The notes under the pieces were generated by a model, which saw only the letters and a program-made list of their open reading frames with translations, had not been told where the DNA came from and ran no database searches. The position numbers and the translations under genes were made by a program. Below, one piece after another: positions 43,981 through 60,044 of a stretch of DNA of 64,000 nucleotides. The stretch is from the NCBI RefSeq assembly GCF_004798865.1, contig NW_025335568.1:1011178-1075177 (forward strand). Direction: 5' to 3'. Each line of letters opens with the position of its first letter. Within the stretch, counting starts at the first letter, position 1. Source of the DNA: Varanus komodoensis (taxonomy: Eukaryota; Chordata; Lepidosauria; Squamata; Varanidae).

Positions 43981-45794
43981 CGTTCCACAAACTCAGTTTT
44001 CTGTGCGCCATCCTTGTGTGGCTTCACCCACATAGCAGGAGGAAGGGAGTTGCTTCAGGGGGACAAAATGAAACACTCTGGTGAGGTGGGGTCTCTAAAA
44101 GACCCCTCTGAGGGCTGAGGATGCTTATTGTCCAAGGGAAGGTGGCGGACTGCTTGGAGCGGCTGTGCACTGGAACGGTGGGATTGGCTGCCACTCCCTG
44201 CTGTGGGTCCCACTCGTGACGCGATTTCTCTGTTCGGCACTTCGGGACGAGCCCCTGGAATGTCCCCGGGAAAAATGGTGGCTTTCTGAGCAAGTTGACT
44301 GTGACTGTCACAAGTGTCGGAAAGATGCGCATGGAGGCCCTTCGCGCCAATGTTCTGGGGCATTGAAAAATTCTACCGATTAGGTGGCAATTGTTCCAAA
44401 GGGCTTGCACCCCGAAGGGGAGCTGAAACGGGGCACCTGGAGCCAGGCTCTCTGCATGCCCTGGCAGTGCTGGGAGGAGGGAGACCGCCTCGTGGACACC
44501 CCAGTGGCCATCCCAGAGCAGCCTCCACATAGAGCAAATCGTGAGTTAAGTCCCGGGGTGAGGAACGCGGGGAAGAGGGTGGGCTGGGCTGCTTGCAGGC
44601 CAGTTCTCTGACGGGAGTGGCGGAAAAGGAGCGTGGCTTCCGTGTTGCGCATTCATCCGTGGCCGGACCCTGGACCCAGCCAGCCGGAGGCTCCGGCATC
44701 CCCAGGTGGTCAAGGCTCCTTGTGCCAGCCCCCCCCCCCCCGCCACCCACCGCTTCACAGGGACCCACGTGCCTGTCCTGCCGCTTCCGCAGCTGAAATG
44801 CTCCTGCCGCAGGCAGCAGAGGCCTGTGCTGGGAGAGGCCGGCCCTTGCTCCCGTGTTCGCCTCCCCGCTTTGCCTGTGCCCCCCCCACCCTGGAAGAGG
44901 CCCTTGAGGGCGCCTCCAAAACCGATCCGGGTCCTCAGCTGGGTGCCAAGCATGGCTGGCCCTGCGCCTCCTGCCACTGGGCCAGCAGGCTGGGCTGAGG
45001 CGCCCTGCGAGCCGCCTCCCATCTGAGCCCCCAGAGCCGCCCTTGCCACGTGCGGCGTCCTGCAGAGGATCGTCCTGAAGTGGGGCCTCCCCCGCACCAG
45101 GAATCTGCTCCGCTCTGCTGCCACCCAGGGAGAGGGTGCGGCTCCAGCCTGGGGCTCTCCCGTCTCCTCCTGGGGCTGCTTCTGGCAACCCTCTCTGTGC
45201 CCCCCTCCCCTCCCCTCCCCTCCCCTCCCCTTCCCAGGCAGCCCACCTGCCCGGCCAGTGGGCTCCTTCCTCTTGGCTGCCCTTGTGCTCCCAGGAGGGA
45301 CGCTCCAGGCAGCACCTCTCCGCCCACGGCCGTCTCCCTGCCGGGGCCGTGGCTGGACACTGCCTGGAGCGTGGGGGCCCCTCGGAGCACAGCTGGGCGG
45401 GGGCTTCGGGGGCGCAGGGGACCTCACTCCAAAGTTCCGCAGGGGCCCAGCGCAGCCTTCGGTCCACGTGGAAGACGTGCAGGGCCAGGCCCTGGGTGGC
45501 CCTCCAGGGCAGAAGCGAGCGCGATGGTGGGAGTCCGGTGGAACCCTCCCAGGACCAAGAATCCGGGCACGGAGGCTGCACCGGTCCTCATGGAGGCTTA
45601 GCCAGATCTCTGTGCAAGTTCTGCCAACCTTCATCCCCACCTGGAAAGCCTCAGGATCAGAGCCGGGGCAGCAAAGCTTGCCCGACCAGAGGCTGCTTTC
45701 TAGCTCTGCGGCCACATTGCCAGGCCTGTGTTCCGCGGACTTTCCCTCGAGAGCAAAGACGGCCGCGAGCAGCAACTGGCAAAGCAGATCTCGA
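43981..45794. other. Intergenic DNA, nothing recognised
   Basis: GC-rich unique DNA containing a (CCCCT)n tract at 45200-45232 and a C run near 44731. No gene was recognised. Confidence 0.5.
45200..45232. repeat. (CCCCT)n microsatellite
   Basis: About six tandem CCCCT units in GC-rich DNA. Confidence 0.9.
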
Positions 45795-45890
45795 CATGCG
45801 CGTGGGGGCGTGTCGCGAGCGGAGCCGGCTGGAGCCGGGGGTCAGACTAGATGGCCCGGGAGGCCACGTCTGGCTCCCGCTGTTTCTATC
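45795..45890 (+). mobile_element. CR1 LINE 3' terminal relic
   Basis: TGTCGCGAGCGGAGCCGGCT, GTCAGACTAGATGGCCCGGG and TGTTTCTATC match, in forward orientation, the terminal part of the CR1 subfamily seen at 19719 and 42682. Only about 95 bases remain, at the edge of the CYP26B1 CpG island. Confidence 0.75.
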
Positions 45891-48800
45891 GCCCAAGCTG
45901 CGCCTGCCCACTCGCGCGCACGTTCCCTTGACCCCCGCGTGCACATTTAGGGCAGCTGCCAGGGGAGGCGGTTGCACCCCCAGGCCGAGCGCAGGGCCGC
46001 CGAGCGCCGTGGCGCGTTCCCTGCGCGCAGCGGGCGGAGAGCGGCTTCCCCCGCGCGGCGCGGAGAGCTCCCGGCGGCGCGCGGCCCGGTCGGCCACCAG
46101 GGGGGGCAGCAGGGCCGAGAGTGAGAGAGCAGAGGGCCGCGCCAGCGCCGCGCGGGGCGCCGCGCGCGACCGCCTCCCTCCTGGGAACAGCGGCGCGGTG
46201 GGGCGAGGGCCCTGGAGGGGCAGGGAGACGCCCCGGGGCGCCCACGCCGCCCCTTCCCCGGCCGGCTCTGCTGATCCGGCCCGCGCGCAGACGGTCCCCG
46301 GCCGGCGACGGGCTTCCCCACGTGTCTGCCGCATGACGGCGGCTCCCCGGCTCCAGCAGAAGGGGCCGGGCGCGTCCCGGCGAGCCCCTCTGAGCTGTCC
46401 GCGCCCGCGCCCTTTCCCACCCGAGCTGCCGCGGCAAACGTGGGGCGCGTCCCTGCCCGCGGCTCCGGGGCCCCCAGGGCCGGGAAGGGAATGTGCCGCA
46501 CGCAGGCACAGCCGCGGCAGCCCGCCCGGGCTCGGCACGTAGCGGGGCCACCGTCTAGCCCCGTCCCGCTCGCTGCGATCGCAGCTCTCTCCGGAGGCCA
46601 GCGGCAGCGTGGCGGGTCGCAGAGCCTCCGGGCATGCTTCTCGCGGCGCCCCGCCCTGCACAGCCCGAGCAGCGACCCCGGGGAGCAGCAACCCGGTCAG
46701 CGCAGGGACGGAGTCCCACAGGTGCGCGCGACCCTGGCCTGGGGGCCGAGCGGCCGGCGCTGCGTCCGGACGGCACCGACCGCGCACAATCCCGGTGCTT
46801 TTCTGCAGGGAAGGGTGGCCGCGGAGCTGAGAGAGTGGCCGCGGGGAGCGCCTGCTTGGGGGTCCTTGTGCACGGTGCGCGGCCAGGAGATCGCGCGTTC
46901 CCTCCGCTTGCAACGGGCGAAGTGCGACTTCACTGTTTGCCTCCAACCAGCAAGTGCCAGTTTCATTTTGGGCGCGTGTGTCCTTTTTGGCAAAAAAGGG
47001 AAATCGAAGCCATTCGGCCGCCGCGGCCCCTCTTGCGCCCTGGCATTCTGGCAGCGCAGGGAGCGCAGGGTCCCGGGGCAGCACGTGCCCGCGCGCAGTG
47101 CAGCCCCACCGAGAGGCGCAGCGGGTGGGGGGGGGGGAATTCGGCCACTCTTGCGGCAGCGCCCTGCGCCAGGCTGGCGGCGCCGCGCGAACATGCAGCT
47201 GCGCGACGCCGCTCGGCTTCCCGGGGCAGCGCGAGATCAGGATCGCAGGCCCCTCGCCCTGCTGCTCCTGCCTGAGGTGCAGGCGCCCAGGCGGGGGGGG
47301 GGGCGCCTCGGTGCCCCTTGCGCCTTTGCAGGTGCTGCGGGAGGGGCGCGACTCAGATCGTGGATCGCGCCTCCCCCGCCCTCCCGAGCAGCCGAATGCC
47401 CCGAGCCGCCCCCAACCCCGCGGGCCCCCCCCCGGGGCGGCCCCCCCCCCCCCCCCCCGGTGGCCTTTGGCGTTCTCATGCAGGGTTTCTCTCACAGCCG
47501 TGGGCTCACGAGATTCCAGGGAAAGAGGTGCTGGGTTTCCCTTCGTGCTGCCGGGCTCTGCCCAGGGAAGTCCCCTGAGGGGCACAGACCGGGCTGCCAG
47601 CGGGCGGCCCGTTGCTGGAGAGCACGTTTGCGAGAGGCCGGGGGACGGAGGCAGGGCAGGGGCTGGAGAAGCATTTGGCACGGCAGGAAAGGCTGGTCCC
47701 CCCCCCCCCCGACACCAGGCGATCCAGAGAAGGGCTGGACCGTCTGGGCGAGCGAGCCTTGCCTCCGCTTCCTTCGCGGCTGCTGATGGAGAAGTCCAGC
47801 CCCGCCCCCCCCCGTTCATTCTGTATCCCAGCAAATGGCGACAGGCCACCTCTTTGGGGAGCTCTGCCGGGGCACCCCTGCAGCTGTGTGGCCTGCGCTC
47901 TCCGGCCCTGCAGCGGAGCGGCGGCCTCCCAGGGAGGGCTGGGTGGCCTTGGTGACGCGCCCGCCGTTCCTGGGGGCTGCTGAGCAGCACTTAGCGCAGT
48001 GTGGGGCTGGGCTGCCCGGAGCGCCCGCCTCGAAGGGGCGATGCCTCGCTGCAGCGTGATCCCACAGACGGATTTGTGGGTGCACCGCCCGTGGTGTCTG
48101 ATGCTGAGGGCTGTTTCACATGCTGCAGCCTCGGGGTGACTGGTGTGGTTGTGTGACCTTGTTGAGACCTCTGCTGAGCCAGGCACTGCCATGGGCGCTG
48201 CGCTCCCCACTCGGGCCCCAGGCCCCGCAGAACCCCCGGCAGAGCGGCCCCTGGAGGCTGTGAACTCCCAGCAGCCCCGGCCACTGGCCCGGCTCGCTGG
48301 GGCTTCTGGGATCTGAAGTCACAAGCACCTGGAGACTGGCCTTTCGCTCACCCCTGCGGCAGAGCCTCCGCAGAGCCGTCTCCGCAGCGCTGGCCCAAAA
48401 CATCCTGCCGCCCAAGAGGGAGACGCACATGGCGCCCCACCCCTCCCAGAGGGAGGCACACGGTGCCCAAGGGGGCCAGGTATTTTGGCCCCTCAGGCAG
48501 CACCCGCTCCGTCGCTGGCACACAAGCTGCACCCCAGAAGCCTGCTCCTCCTCGGTGCTCAGCGCAGGGTCTGGCGGCGGCTGCCTCGCTCTGCCAAGGA
48601 CGGCCCTTCCCCCTTTTGGCCGCACGTGCGAGTGGATATTCCTGCGGCACCCGGGCAGAAGCCCGGCACGGCGAAACGAACCAGGGCGGTCACGTGCACT
48701 GGACTGCGCTGCCGTGCAGCCTGCGCCCCAGTCCCCCGAACCCCTGGAAGGCTGCTGGGGGCGCTGCGGGAAGGGCAGGCGGCGCTGAGCCCAAGCACAT

Positions 48801-50384
48801 TTCAGTGCCGCGGGGGCGGCTCATCAGTGGGTCTTTGCGATTTTTAAACTCATTTAAATAGCTGGTCTCTGAAGCCGCCGCTTCGCCGCTTAGGCTGCCC
48901 CACCGTGCCTTACCCTTGCGGACTGGAAGGGGAGCGGAGCCTGGGCGGACGAGGGACCCCCGAGAGGGGCACGTGGCCTTCCGGCGATGGCTCCCCTCGC
49001 CTCCTCACGGGCAGGGGCCGATTCCGCCACCGCTGAGCGCGCCGAGGGCGATGCCCCGTGCTTCGCCTCCGCTTGGCCCCACGGGAGCGAGCCGAGGTCT
49101 CCGGAAGGGATTCCCCAAACTGCCCCCGCAGGAGCCCCTTTGAAGTCCGCGGGAAATGCTTGCAGGCGCCTGCCCGGCCGGCCGCCCGCTACCCCGCACC
49201 GCCAGCCGGCAGGACCCCCGCCAGGCCGCCCGCCGTCGCCTCCGAAGCACTCCCGGCCAGCCTTGGCGGGGCGCCTGAGCGCTCCCGGTCCGTCGCCGCG
49301 CATCGCGGCAGGGCTTGCGCCGGGTCGCCTCCGGCTGGGCTGCGCATGGCGCCCTGGGCCCGAACGCGGGCTGCGACGCGAGTGCAGCGGCCGAGCGGCG
49401 CTGAGGCAGCTCTTGCCGGGCGTGAGGACCCCGCACTCCGTTTCTCGGGCTCGCCGCTGGCAGCCCAGCCTGGCAAGCGCACCCGGCAGAGGAGAAGCGC
49501 CGGGCTCGTCCGGCCAGCCGGTTCCGCCGCTGCTTCCCGCTCCCGCTGCCTCCGCGAGGGGACCGGCCGGGCAGAGACAACCTGCTGCGCCCCGCCAGAA
49601 CGAGCCCGTGGGACGCCGCCGCAGCCCGGCAGTCCGGCTCGCCAGTCCTCCGCGGAGGGCCGCTGTCGCGTCTGCCGGAGGCAGCTGCCCCGCTGCCTCC
49701 GAGCAGCCGCGCCAGCCGGCCCGCTCGCTGCACTCGCTGCACGAGCGACGGCTCCCCTGCAGACCAGCGCTGTGCGGCCGGCCGCGCCAAGTCCAGAGGC
49801 GGCCGACCCGGCCCGGCGCGCCGCTGCTCCGCGGCTCCATCCAGGCCGCTCGGGTCCCGCGGCGGCGTGGCGGCTGCCCGCCGGGCTCTCCTCTCTCGCC
49901 GCTCTTCCGGGAAGCCTCGGGGCTTGGGTCCGCAGCGAGGCCGCGGGCACGGCTGGCTCGCAGCTCGAGGAGAGGACGCGCGGGGCGGCCGCGAGCCGCG
50001 CGGCCCGGGGCCGAGGACCAGCCGCCGCTGCCGCCGACGGGACGGCTCGGCGCGCAGGGCTGCGGCGCCCCGGCGGCCGGGCAAGGTGTGGGCCCCGCTC
50101 CGTTCCGGAGCCAGCCTCCCGGTGGGCTCCTCTCTCGTCGGTCGCAGCGACCAAAGGCAGCCCGGTCGTCAGCTGGCCGGGGAGGCGGAGAGCGCAGCCG
50201 AGGGCGCGTCTCGCCCGGCAGGCCCGCAGCCAGAGCTGGCACGCTCCAGCGCCCGGCCCGGCCCAGCATCGCCCCCCGCCGCCGCCGCCGCCGCGCCCGC
50301 CCCCTTCGCCCCCGCCCCCGCCTGGCGGGGGAGCGGAGGAGGGGCTGCCCGCCTGGCGGCCGAGCGCCCGGCCCGCGCCGCCTC

Positions 50385-50392
50385 TATATAAA
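50385..50392 (+). promoter_or_regulatory. CYP26B1: Upstream TATA-like box (TATATAAA)
   Basis: TATATAAA lies in otherwise extreme GC-rich DNA, about 960 bp before the CYP26B1 start codon. If used, transcription would begin near 50415 and give a roughly 0.9-kb 5' UTR. It is followed by a (GGCCC)n tract at 50531-50584. Confidence 0.35.
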
Positions 50393-50530
50393 CACCCGCC
50401 TGGTCTGTTCCCCACAAACTGGCGCGGAGAGAAGCGGCTCCTCCTCCTCCTCCCGACGGCGCAGTGGAAACGGAGCGCCGCCCTCCGCCTCCTCTGCTCC
50501 CCCCTTGCTGGCTCGCTGGCAGGCTCCCCC

Positions 50531-50584
50531 CGCCCAGCCCGGCCCAGCCCAGCCCGGCCCGGCCCGGCCCGGCCCGGCCCGGCC
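50531..50584. repeat. (GGCCC)n-type tandem repeat
   Basis: Imperfect then perfect GGCCC/AGCCC units between the two TATA-like boxes. It can form G-rich secondary structure on the complementary strand. Confidence 0.85.
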
Positions 50585-51148
50585 TCCCGCGGCCCCAGGC
50601 AGAGGCGCTCAAGAGAGCCGCTCAAGCTGGACGGAGCGACACCAGCCAGCCGCCGCCGCCGCCTCTGCCTCTGCCGCCGCCAGCCGCCGCCGCGCGAGAC
50701 CGTCCCGCTCCGGAGTTCGCTGCTGCCCCGCGCGCGCGCTTCTGCCCGTGCAGGAATTTCTCCTCCTCTTCTGCTGGGGCAGAGGTCCTCCGCGCTCGTG
50801 TTTTTCTCGTGCCGCTCCTGATTTCCTGCTCCCGCCGCCGCTTTTAGTCACACAAACCGGCCCCCCTTTCCTTGCGCCCGTCAGTGACGCCCCCCGTCTT
50901 TTTGGTGTTCGGATTCTGGGTTTGGTGCAAAGCAAAAACGAGACAAGCCTCCCCTTCTCCGAAGTTTCCTGCCGAGCCTCGGAGCGAGCGCCTCGGAGCG
51001 CAGTTCTGCCTTCGCGGGCGCAGCGGCGAGAACGGGACCGCGTCGCCTTCGGGACTGCAGGACGGGGGCTTTCCGCTCCCCCCGGCGCAGCGCCTTTTAT
51101 TTTTGCATTCCTTTATGCGTGGGGAGGGGCTGACTCCCCATATGCATC

Positions 51149-51156
51149 TATAAAAG
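51149..51156 (+). promoter_or_regulatory. CYP26B1: Proximal TATA box (TATAAAAG) of CYP26B1
   Basis: CTATAAAAG stands about 200 bp before the start codon, predicting initiation near 51180 and a 5' UTR of about 170 nt with no ATG in it. An E-box CACGTG follows at 51210-51215. This is the more likely main promoter because spacing to the start codon is ordinary. Confidence 0.6.
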
Positions 51157-51351
51157 CACACGTTGTCCCGGCCGTGGCGTTCGGTCCAAGTGCCCCGAGT
51201 CCCCGCACACACGTGGGTGGCGCCCTCCGCGGCCGCTCCTTCGCCGCCCTCCCTCGGCGCCCCCTCTCCGGCTCACCCGCGGGCTTCCGAGCGGGAGAGG
51301 AGCGGGAGACGCCCCCGCGCGCGCCGCCCGCCGCCGCCGCCGCCGCGCAAG

Positions 51352-51555
51352 ATGCTGTTCCAGAGCTTCGACCTCGTCTCGGCGCTGGCCACCTTCGTCG
51401 CCTGCCTGGCGTCCGTGACGCTGCTCCTGGCCGTGTCGCAGCAGCTGTGGCAGCTGCGCTGGGCGGCCACGCGCGACAAGAGCTGCAAGCTGCCCATCCC
51501 GAAGGGCTCCATGGGCTTCCCGCTGGTCGGGGAGACTTTCCACTGGCTCCTGCAG
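51352..51555 (+). CDS. CYP26B1: CYP26B1 exon 1 (membrane anchor and proline-rich hinge)
   Basis: Encodes residues 1-68, starting [20 protein letters not shown]. The ATG was chosen because it matches the family N-terminus, has A at -3, and no ATG precedes it after the proximal TATA box. Residues about 8-32 form the hydrophobic helix that anchors microsomal P450s in the ER membrane. The hinge [15 protein letters not shown] follows (46-60), ending HWLLQ. The donor is GTAAGG at 51556, phase 0. CYP26B1 is the retinoic acid 4-hydroxylase that inactivates all-trans retinoic acid and shapes its gradients in limb, hindbrain, face and gonad. The hinge sequence fits CYP26B1 rather than CYP26A1 or CYP26C1. 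Confidence 0.97.
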
Positions 51556-53009
51556 GTAAGGCGGCCTCCGCTCCGCGGCGCTCCAGGGGGAGGGGAGACG
51601 TTGCGTCAGGCTGCTGGAGGCGGGAGGGGGCGAGGCGCGGCGCGGCGGGCGCCCCGTCCGGGAAGGAGCGCTCGCGGCCGAGGAGCGCACGCCGAGCGAG
51701 CGCCGGCGGGGCGCTCGGCGGCCGGCGCGGCGCAGCCTTGCGCGGGGAGGGGGCAGCACTCCGGCCGGCGGGACCGCGCGCCCCTCGCACGGCCCGCCGG
51801 CGGCACGGACGGGGCTGGAAGGGCGGGCTGCGTGAGCGGCCGCGCGGGCGGCGGAAAGGTGGGCCGAGAGCTCGGTCCTGCGCACGTTTCCTCGGAAGTA
51901 AGCCCGCGCTCCGCGGAGACGGCTTGTTCCCAGGTAAGTGCGCCCTGCCAGACGAGCCGGCTCCGCGGGGCTGGCCCAGCCCATGGTCCCGCGAAGGGCG
52001 CATCCCGCCCGCCCGGCGCTTCTCCATCGGCGCAGAGCTGCGTCTCCGGCCAGCAGGGGCCGGAGAGGCAGCCCGTCCCGTGCCGTCCCGTCCCGTCCCC
52101 CTGCCCTGGCGGTGGCGGCCTCGCACCCGGAGCCTTCTGCGCGCGGAGCGGCGCCCTCCGCTGCGGCTTGTGCCTTCCGCGCGGATCCCTCCATTTCCGG
52201 GGGCGGCCAGGGTCGCTCCCGCACTCGTTCCCCCGCGAGACTAGCAGGCCGCCTCCAGCGAGCCGCGCAGCGCCAGGCTCCATCGCCGCTTTAAGAGCGG
52301 GGCTGAGTGGGAGCCGTCCCGCCAGGTGAGGCCCGGCGAGGAGGCGCCCGCCGCCGCCGCCGCCGCCGCCAGCCCGAGGCGCGAGAGGGCGAGCCGGCGC
52401 GTCCCTCCGAGCGCGGTCTCTCCCGGGCGTGCGGAAGCGCGCTTCTCGGCGCAGCCTCCCGGGCGGGCGGTCTCTCCGGCGGGGGAGACGCAACTCGGCC
52501 GGACGTCCCAGGCGGGGGCGGGACAGGAGCCCGGGCAACTCCGGAGAAGGGGCAGCCTCTCCGGCCAGCCGCGGATCAGGACCTTTCCCGCTCTGGCAGG
52601 ACCCGCGCCAGCTCCTCGGTGGAGTCTCTTCGAAAAACGCGGCTTTGGGGTCGCGGGAGGGGCCGGGGGAGCCCGTCGTGCTTCCGCGCGTCCCCGCTCG
52701 CCCGAACGGCCTGCGAGCTGCTCCGGGACCCCTTCAGTCCGAGGATGCAGCCCCCCGCGAGTGCCTCGGAGCAGCCGCCACGACTCGAAGTCCGCGGGCC
52801 GGGCGGCGGGTGCGGGGCGCGCCGTGGCACAGCGGGTCCCCGGGCGCTCGTGCAGGGAATCCGGCTCGGGCGGGAGCGCGCGTGTCGGAAGCCCGAAGCA
52901 AGGCAGGAGGGCAAACTGTTCCGCGCCCCTCCCCCCGCCCGTCCCAAGACCGGCGTAATAGACTGGGGGGCCTGTGCCGGTGCGCGTGCAGTCCCTGCCG
53001 GCACTGCAA

Positions 53010-53310
53010 GGGTTAAGAGCCCTCACTCAATAGGGCTTTATTTTTAAAAGAAATTTATCAGATTTTTGCAGGGGGACCGAGAAAGGGTTTTCCCTTTTCC
53101 ACAAGGCCTCATCCAAACAGAGTCTTGGGCTAAAAATACAAAAAATGTGTATAAATTGGACTCTGCTTGAAAACTCTTGCCACATAAAGCTGGCCTTTGT
53201 ACAGCCATGGAAATGTTGTACAAATAACCCTTTATTAATGCCACAAAAAGTACTTTAATTATATTTACGCAGATCAAGACATGGGGTCACCTGAACATCT
53301 GAACTTCACA
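53010..53310. promoter_or_regulatory. CYP26B1: Candidate intronic enhancer with nuclear-receptor half-sites
   Basis: AT-rich unique island in the first intron, abruptly flanked by GC-rich and C-run sequence. It contains TTTAATTATATTTACG-type motifs near 53255. At its right end lie GGGTCA (53284-53289), TGAACA (53292-53297) and TGAACT (53300-53305). Read on the minus strand the last two form AGTTCA-GA-TGTTCA, a direct repeat with 2-base spacing and one imperfect half-site. It could mediate retinoic-acid feedback, but the sites are not canonical. Confidence 0.35.
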
Positions 53311-53353
53311 ACCGTGCTTTTGTCTTTTTGTTTGTTTTTCGCCCCCCCCCACA

Positions 53354-53374
53354 CCCCCCCCCCCCCCCCCCCCC
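53354..53374. repeat. C21 homopolymer
   Basis: Twenty-one consecutive C following another C run in CYP26B1 intron 1. Length is probably variable or uncertain. Confidence 0.85.
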
Positions 53375-55044
53375 AGGCTCTGCAGCACAGAGACCCTCAA
53401 TGGGTAAGGGGGAAGAGGCAGCCCACCTCCCCGGACAACTCAATTTAAAGGGGAAGACACCTTGGCAAAGGCACTTCAAAAATGGATGGGGAAAGCCGCC
53501 CCCCCCCCCCGCAGCAAGTCCCAGTGGAGTTGAATGTGGCGGGGGGCGTGGGGAAGGGTCTCCTCTGCTCGCTCGCAGGATCCCTCCCTTTGTATGAATG
53601 TGACCAGCATGTGGGAAAGTTATTAAAAGTCCCAAACTGTGTCCAGTGCTTGCCAAGGATCCGGCCCACATTGAGAAGGGATCTGTCCTGCAGAAAAACA
53701 CAGGAGCTTTTGGGGGCCCCAAGCCGAGGCAAGATGCTCCTCAGAAGAAGAGCAATGCCTGGACAGTCCGGTCCCTCCTAATAGCCACCCCCCCTTCCCC
53801 CCGTTACTGGTGCGTTGATGGTTTTTCTAGCGGCATGTAATAGCCCCATCTGGACCTGGAGCACCCCAGTCACTCCCAGCAGGGGTGCAAATCGTCGAAG
53901 GGGCCGTGGCGTGGCGGTTGTCAGGGTTGCTGGGTGTGCGCTGCGTGTTGTGCACTTGGGAGAGCCTGGGTGTTGTGCTCATCAGCCCCGATGTGCCTCC
54001 CAGCAGAGCCTCCTGGGGCGACTGGGCCCTCCAGCGCCCATGTGACAGCCCCCTCAGCCGTGGCTTTCCCCACGCCAGGTCCAGGGACCCAGCGGGGACT
54101 TTCCAGAATGTGCTGGGCAGGCGATCCGGGGAGGGGCAGGGCCCTGGAATTCACTTCCACAGGAGGGAGTTGACACCACCTGTCTTGGCAGGTCCGGAGG
54201 GGACGGGCCACCGTGGCGAGGGGGGTGGCCCCCAGTGCTGATGGCGGCGCGCTCCTCCGGGGCCCCAGTGAGCGGGTGCTCTGCCCCCACGTCCCGCTGG
54301 CGGGCCCCTCGCAGGCTGCTGGAGGGCCCCCGGGGGAGCCGTGTGTGGGAGCAGGTGGGTCCAGCCCCATGGCTCTTCTGGCGTGGGCCCAGACAGGAGG
54401 GGCACTGGGAAGCCAGGACGTTCCTACTAGCGGGCATGGGGAACGCGTGTCTTGTGGCGAGGGGAGCCATTCTTGGGGATGTGAAGGCCCGCCCTCGCCC
54501 CACGGCCCCGATGAGCCCCCTTCCCCAAGTCCCTGGAGGACGTGGGCACTCTCGGGGCTCCCAAGGGGACCTCGCGGGCACCCTTCCCCAGCCAAGGCTG
54601 CAGTCCAGCGGTGAGGCCGCGTCTCGGATTGTGTCACGGGCTTTCGGGAGGTGAGGAACGGATGGCCCAGCCAGCGGGAATGTTGTGCCACCCGCCTCCA
54701 GCGCTTCCCCCCCAGCTGAGCCGTGTGTGCAGCCCGATGCACACCTGCCACGAAGAGCTCTAACTCTGCGGGTGACCGAAGGCTCCGTCACGGGGCTCCG
54801 TCCCGGCACGGGTGCTGGTGGCCCTGGGAAATGGCCACTGCGGATGGAGCCCTGGTGCAGAGGCACCTCAGAGATCATGCGGTCCCATCCCAGCCCTGTG
54901 GCATCTCCAGTGCCGCCGGTGAACAGTGCCCAGCATCTCCCAGGGTGCCGTGCGGCACTGTCCAGCAGCGGGGGCTGAATGAAATCTGTCCTCTGCTTGT
55001 TTCCGCCCACAGGTGTAATATCCTAAGGTACATTTATTAACTAG

Positions 55045-59235
<4,191 letters not shown>

Positions 59236-59511
59236 GTGTTCTCTAAGATATTCAGCCACGAAGCCCTGGAGAGCTACCTCCCAAAGATCCAGCTGGTGAT
59301 CCAGGACACGCTGCGCGCTTGGAGCAGCAGCCCGGAGTCCATCAACGTCTACTACGAAGCACAGAAGCTCACCTTCCGCATGGCCATCCGGATCCTGCTT
59401 GGGTTCCGCATCCCAGAGGAGGAGCTCAGCCACCTCTTTGAAGTCTACCAGCAGTTTGTGGAGAACGTCTTCTCCTTGCCGATAGACCTGCCTTTTAGCG
59501 GCTACCGGAAG
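59236..59511 (+). CDS. CYP26B1: CYP26B1 exon 3 (residues 144-235)
   Basis: Encodes [20 protein letters not shown] through [20 protein letters not shown] and SGYRK, phase 0 at both ends, donor GTGAGC. It spans helices D to G, including the conserved [16 protein letters not shown] segment and Phe222, a residue cited as substrate-contacting in CYP26B1 models. Sequence agreement with vertebrate CYP26B1 is very high, with a few conservative changes. Confidence 0.97.
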
Positions 59512-59888
59512 GTGAGCGGTGCCTCAGTGCGGGTGCAGCGGGGATGCTTCCCAGCATGGGTTAACTCTGGCCCAATGGCTGGTGGGAAAGGCCCTGCCTC
59601 GTCCCAGCTGAGACCCGGGGAACCTTTCCTGGTGCACGTTCGCAGTGCTGGGCTGGAAGCGCCAAGGGCTGACCAGATGAGAGCACCGCCATATTCGCGT
59701 CGTTGCCGGTAGCTCTGACTTTCAGGGGCCGGGTGGGTGGCTTTGCTCTTTAGCGGCCCACCTGTGTGGGTTCGCGAAGGCCCTGCAGGAGAAGGATTAG
59801 CTGAGGGTGAGCGAGAACCACGCTTGCATTTGGGCTTGGGGGCCCGGCAACTGCTTCAGGGGTTGAACCTTAATTTTTTCTCATGCAG
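59512..59888 (+). other. CYP26B1: CYP26B1 intron 3
   Basis: A short intron of 377 bases beginning GTGAGC and ending CTCATGCAG. Nothing else is recognised in it. Confidence 0.95.
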
Positions 59889-60044
59889 GGAATTCGCGCC
59901 CGAGAGGTACTGCAGAAGAGCTTAGAGAAGGCCATTCGGGAAAAGCTGCAGAGCACCCAGGGCAAGGACTACTCCGATGCGCTGGACCTCCTGATAGAGA
60001 GCGGCAAGGAGCACGGCAAGGAACTGACCATGCAAGAACTGAAG
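59889..60044 (+). CDS. CYP26B1: CYP26B1 exon 4 (residues 236-287)
   Basis: Encodes [40 protein letters not shown] and [12 protein letters not shown], phase 0 on both sides, donor GTAGGT. It corresponds to helix H and the region leading to helix I. The frame is intact. Confidence 0.97.

Larger units (their letters stand above)
45900..52900. other. CYP26B1: Large CpG island covering the CYP26B1 promoter, exon 1 and start of intron 1
   Basis: CpG dinucleotides are dense across about 7 kb, with brief dips near 47.8-48.8 kb. It contains long open frames on both strands that I attribute to lack of AT-rich stop codons. Broad CpG islands of this kind are typical of developmentally regulated genes under Polycomb control in vertebrates. 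Two TATA-like boxes lie inside. Confidence 0.7.

Noticed and set aside
45657-47990. Open frame of about 777 codons on the minus strand
   Set aside because: Low-complexity Arg/Ala/Gly/Pro composition with no domain, lying in the CpG island. Treated as compositional noise.
50531-50584. GGCCC repeat as a possible regulatory array
   Set aside because: No specific motif can be named; more simply a GC microsatellite within the promoter CpG island.
51163-51351. Upstream in-frame extension of CYP26B1
   Set aside because: The frame is open but has no ATG, and the ATG at 51352 gives the family N-terminus.
48987-52244. Open frame of more than 1000 codons on the + strand across the CYP26B1 promoter
   Set aside because: It is rich in Arg, Ala, Pro, Ser and Gly, matches no protein family, overlaps the promoter, exon 1 and intron 1 in another frame, and is what a CpG island with few AT-rich stops produces.
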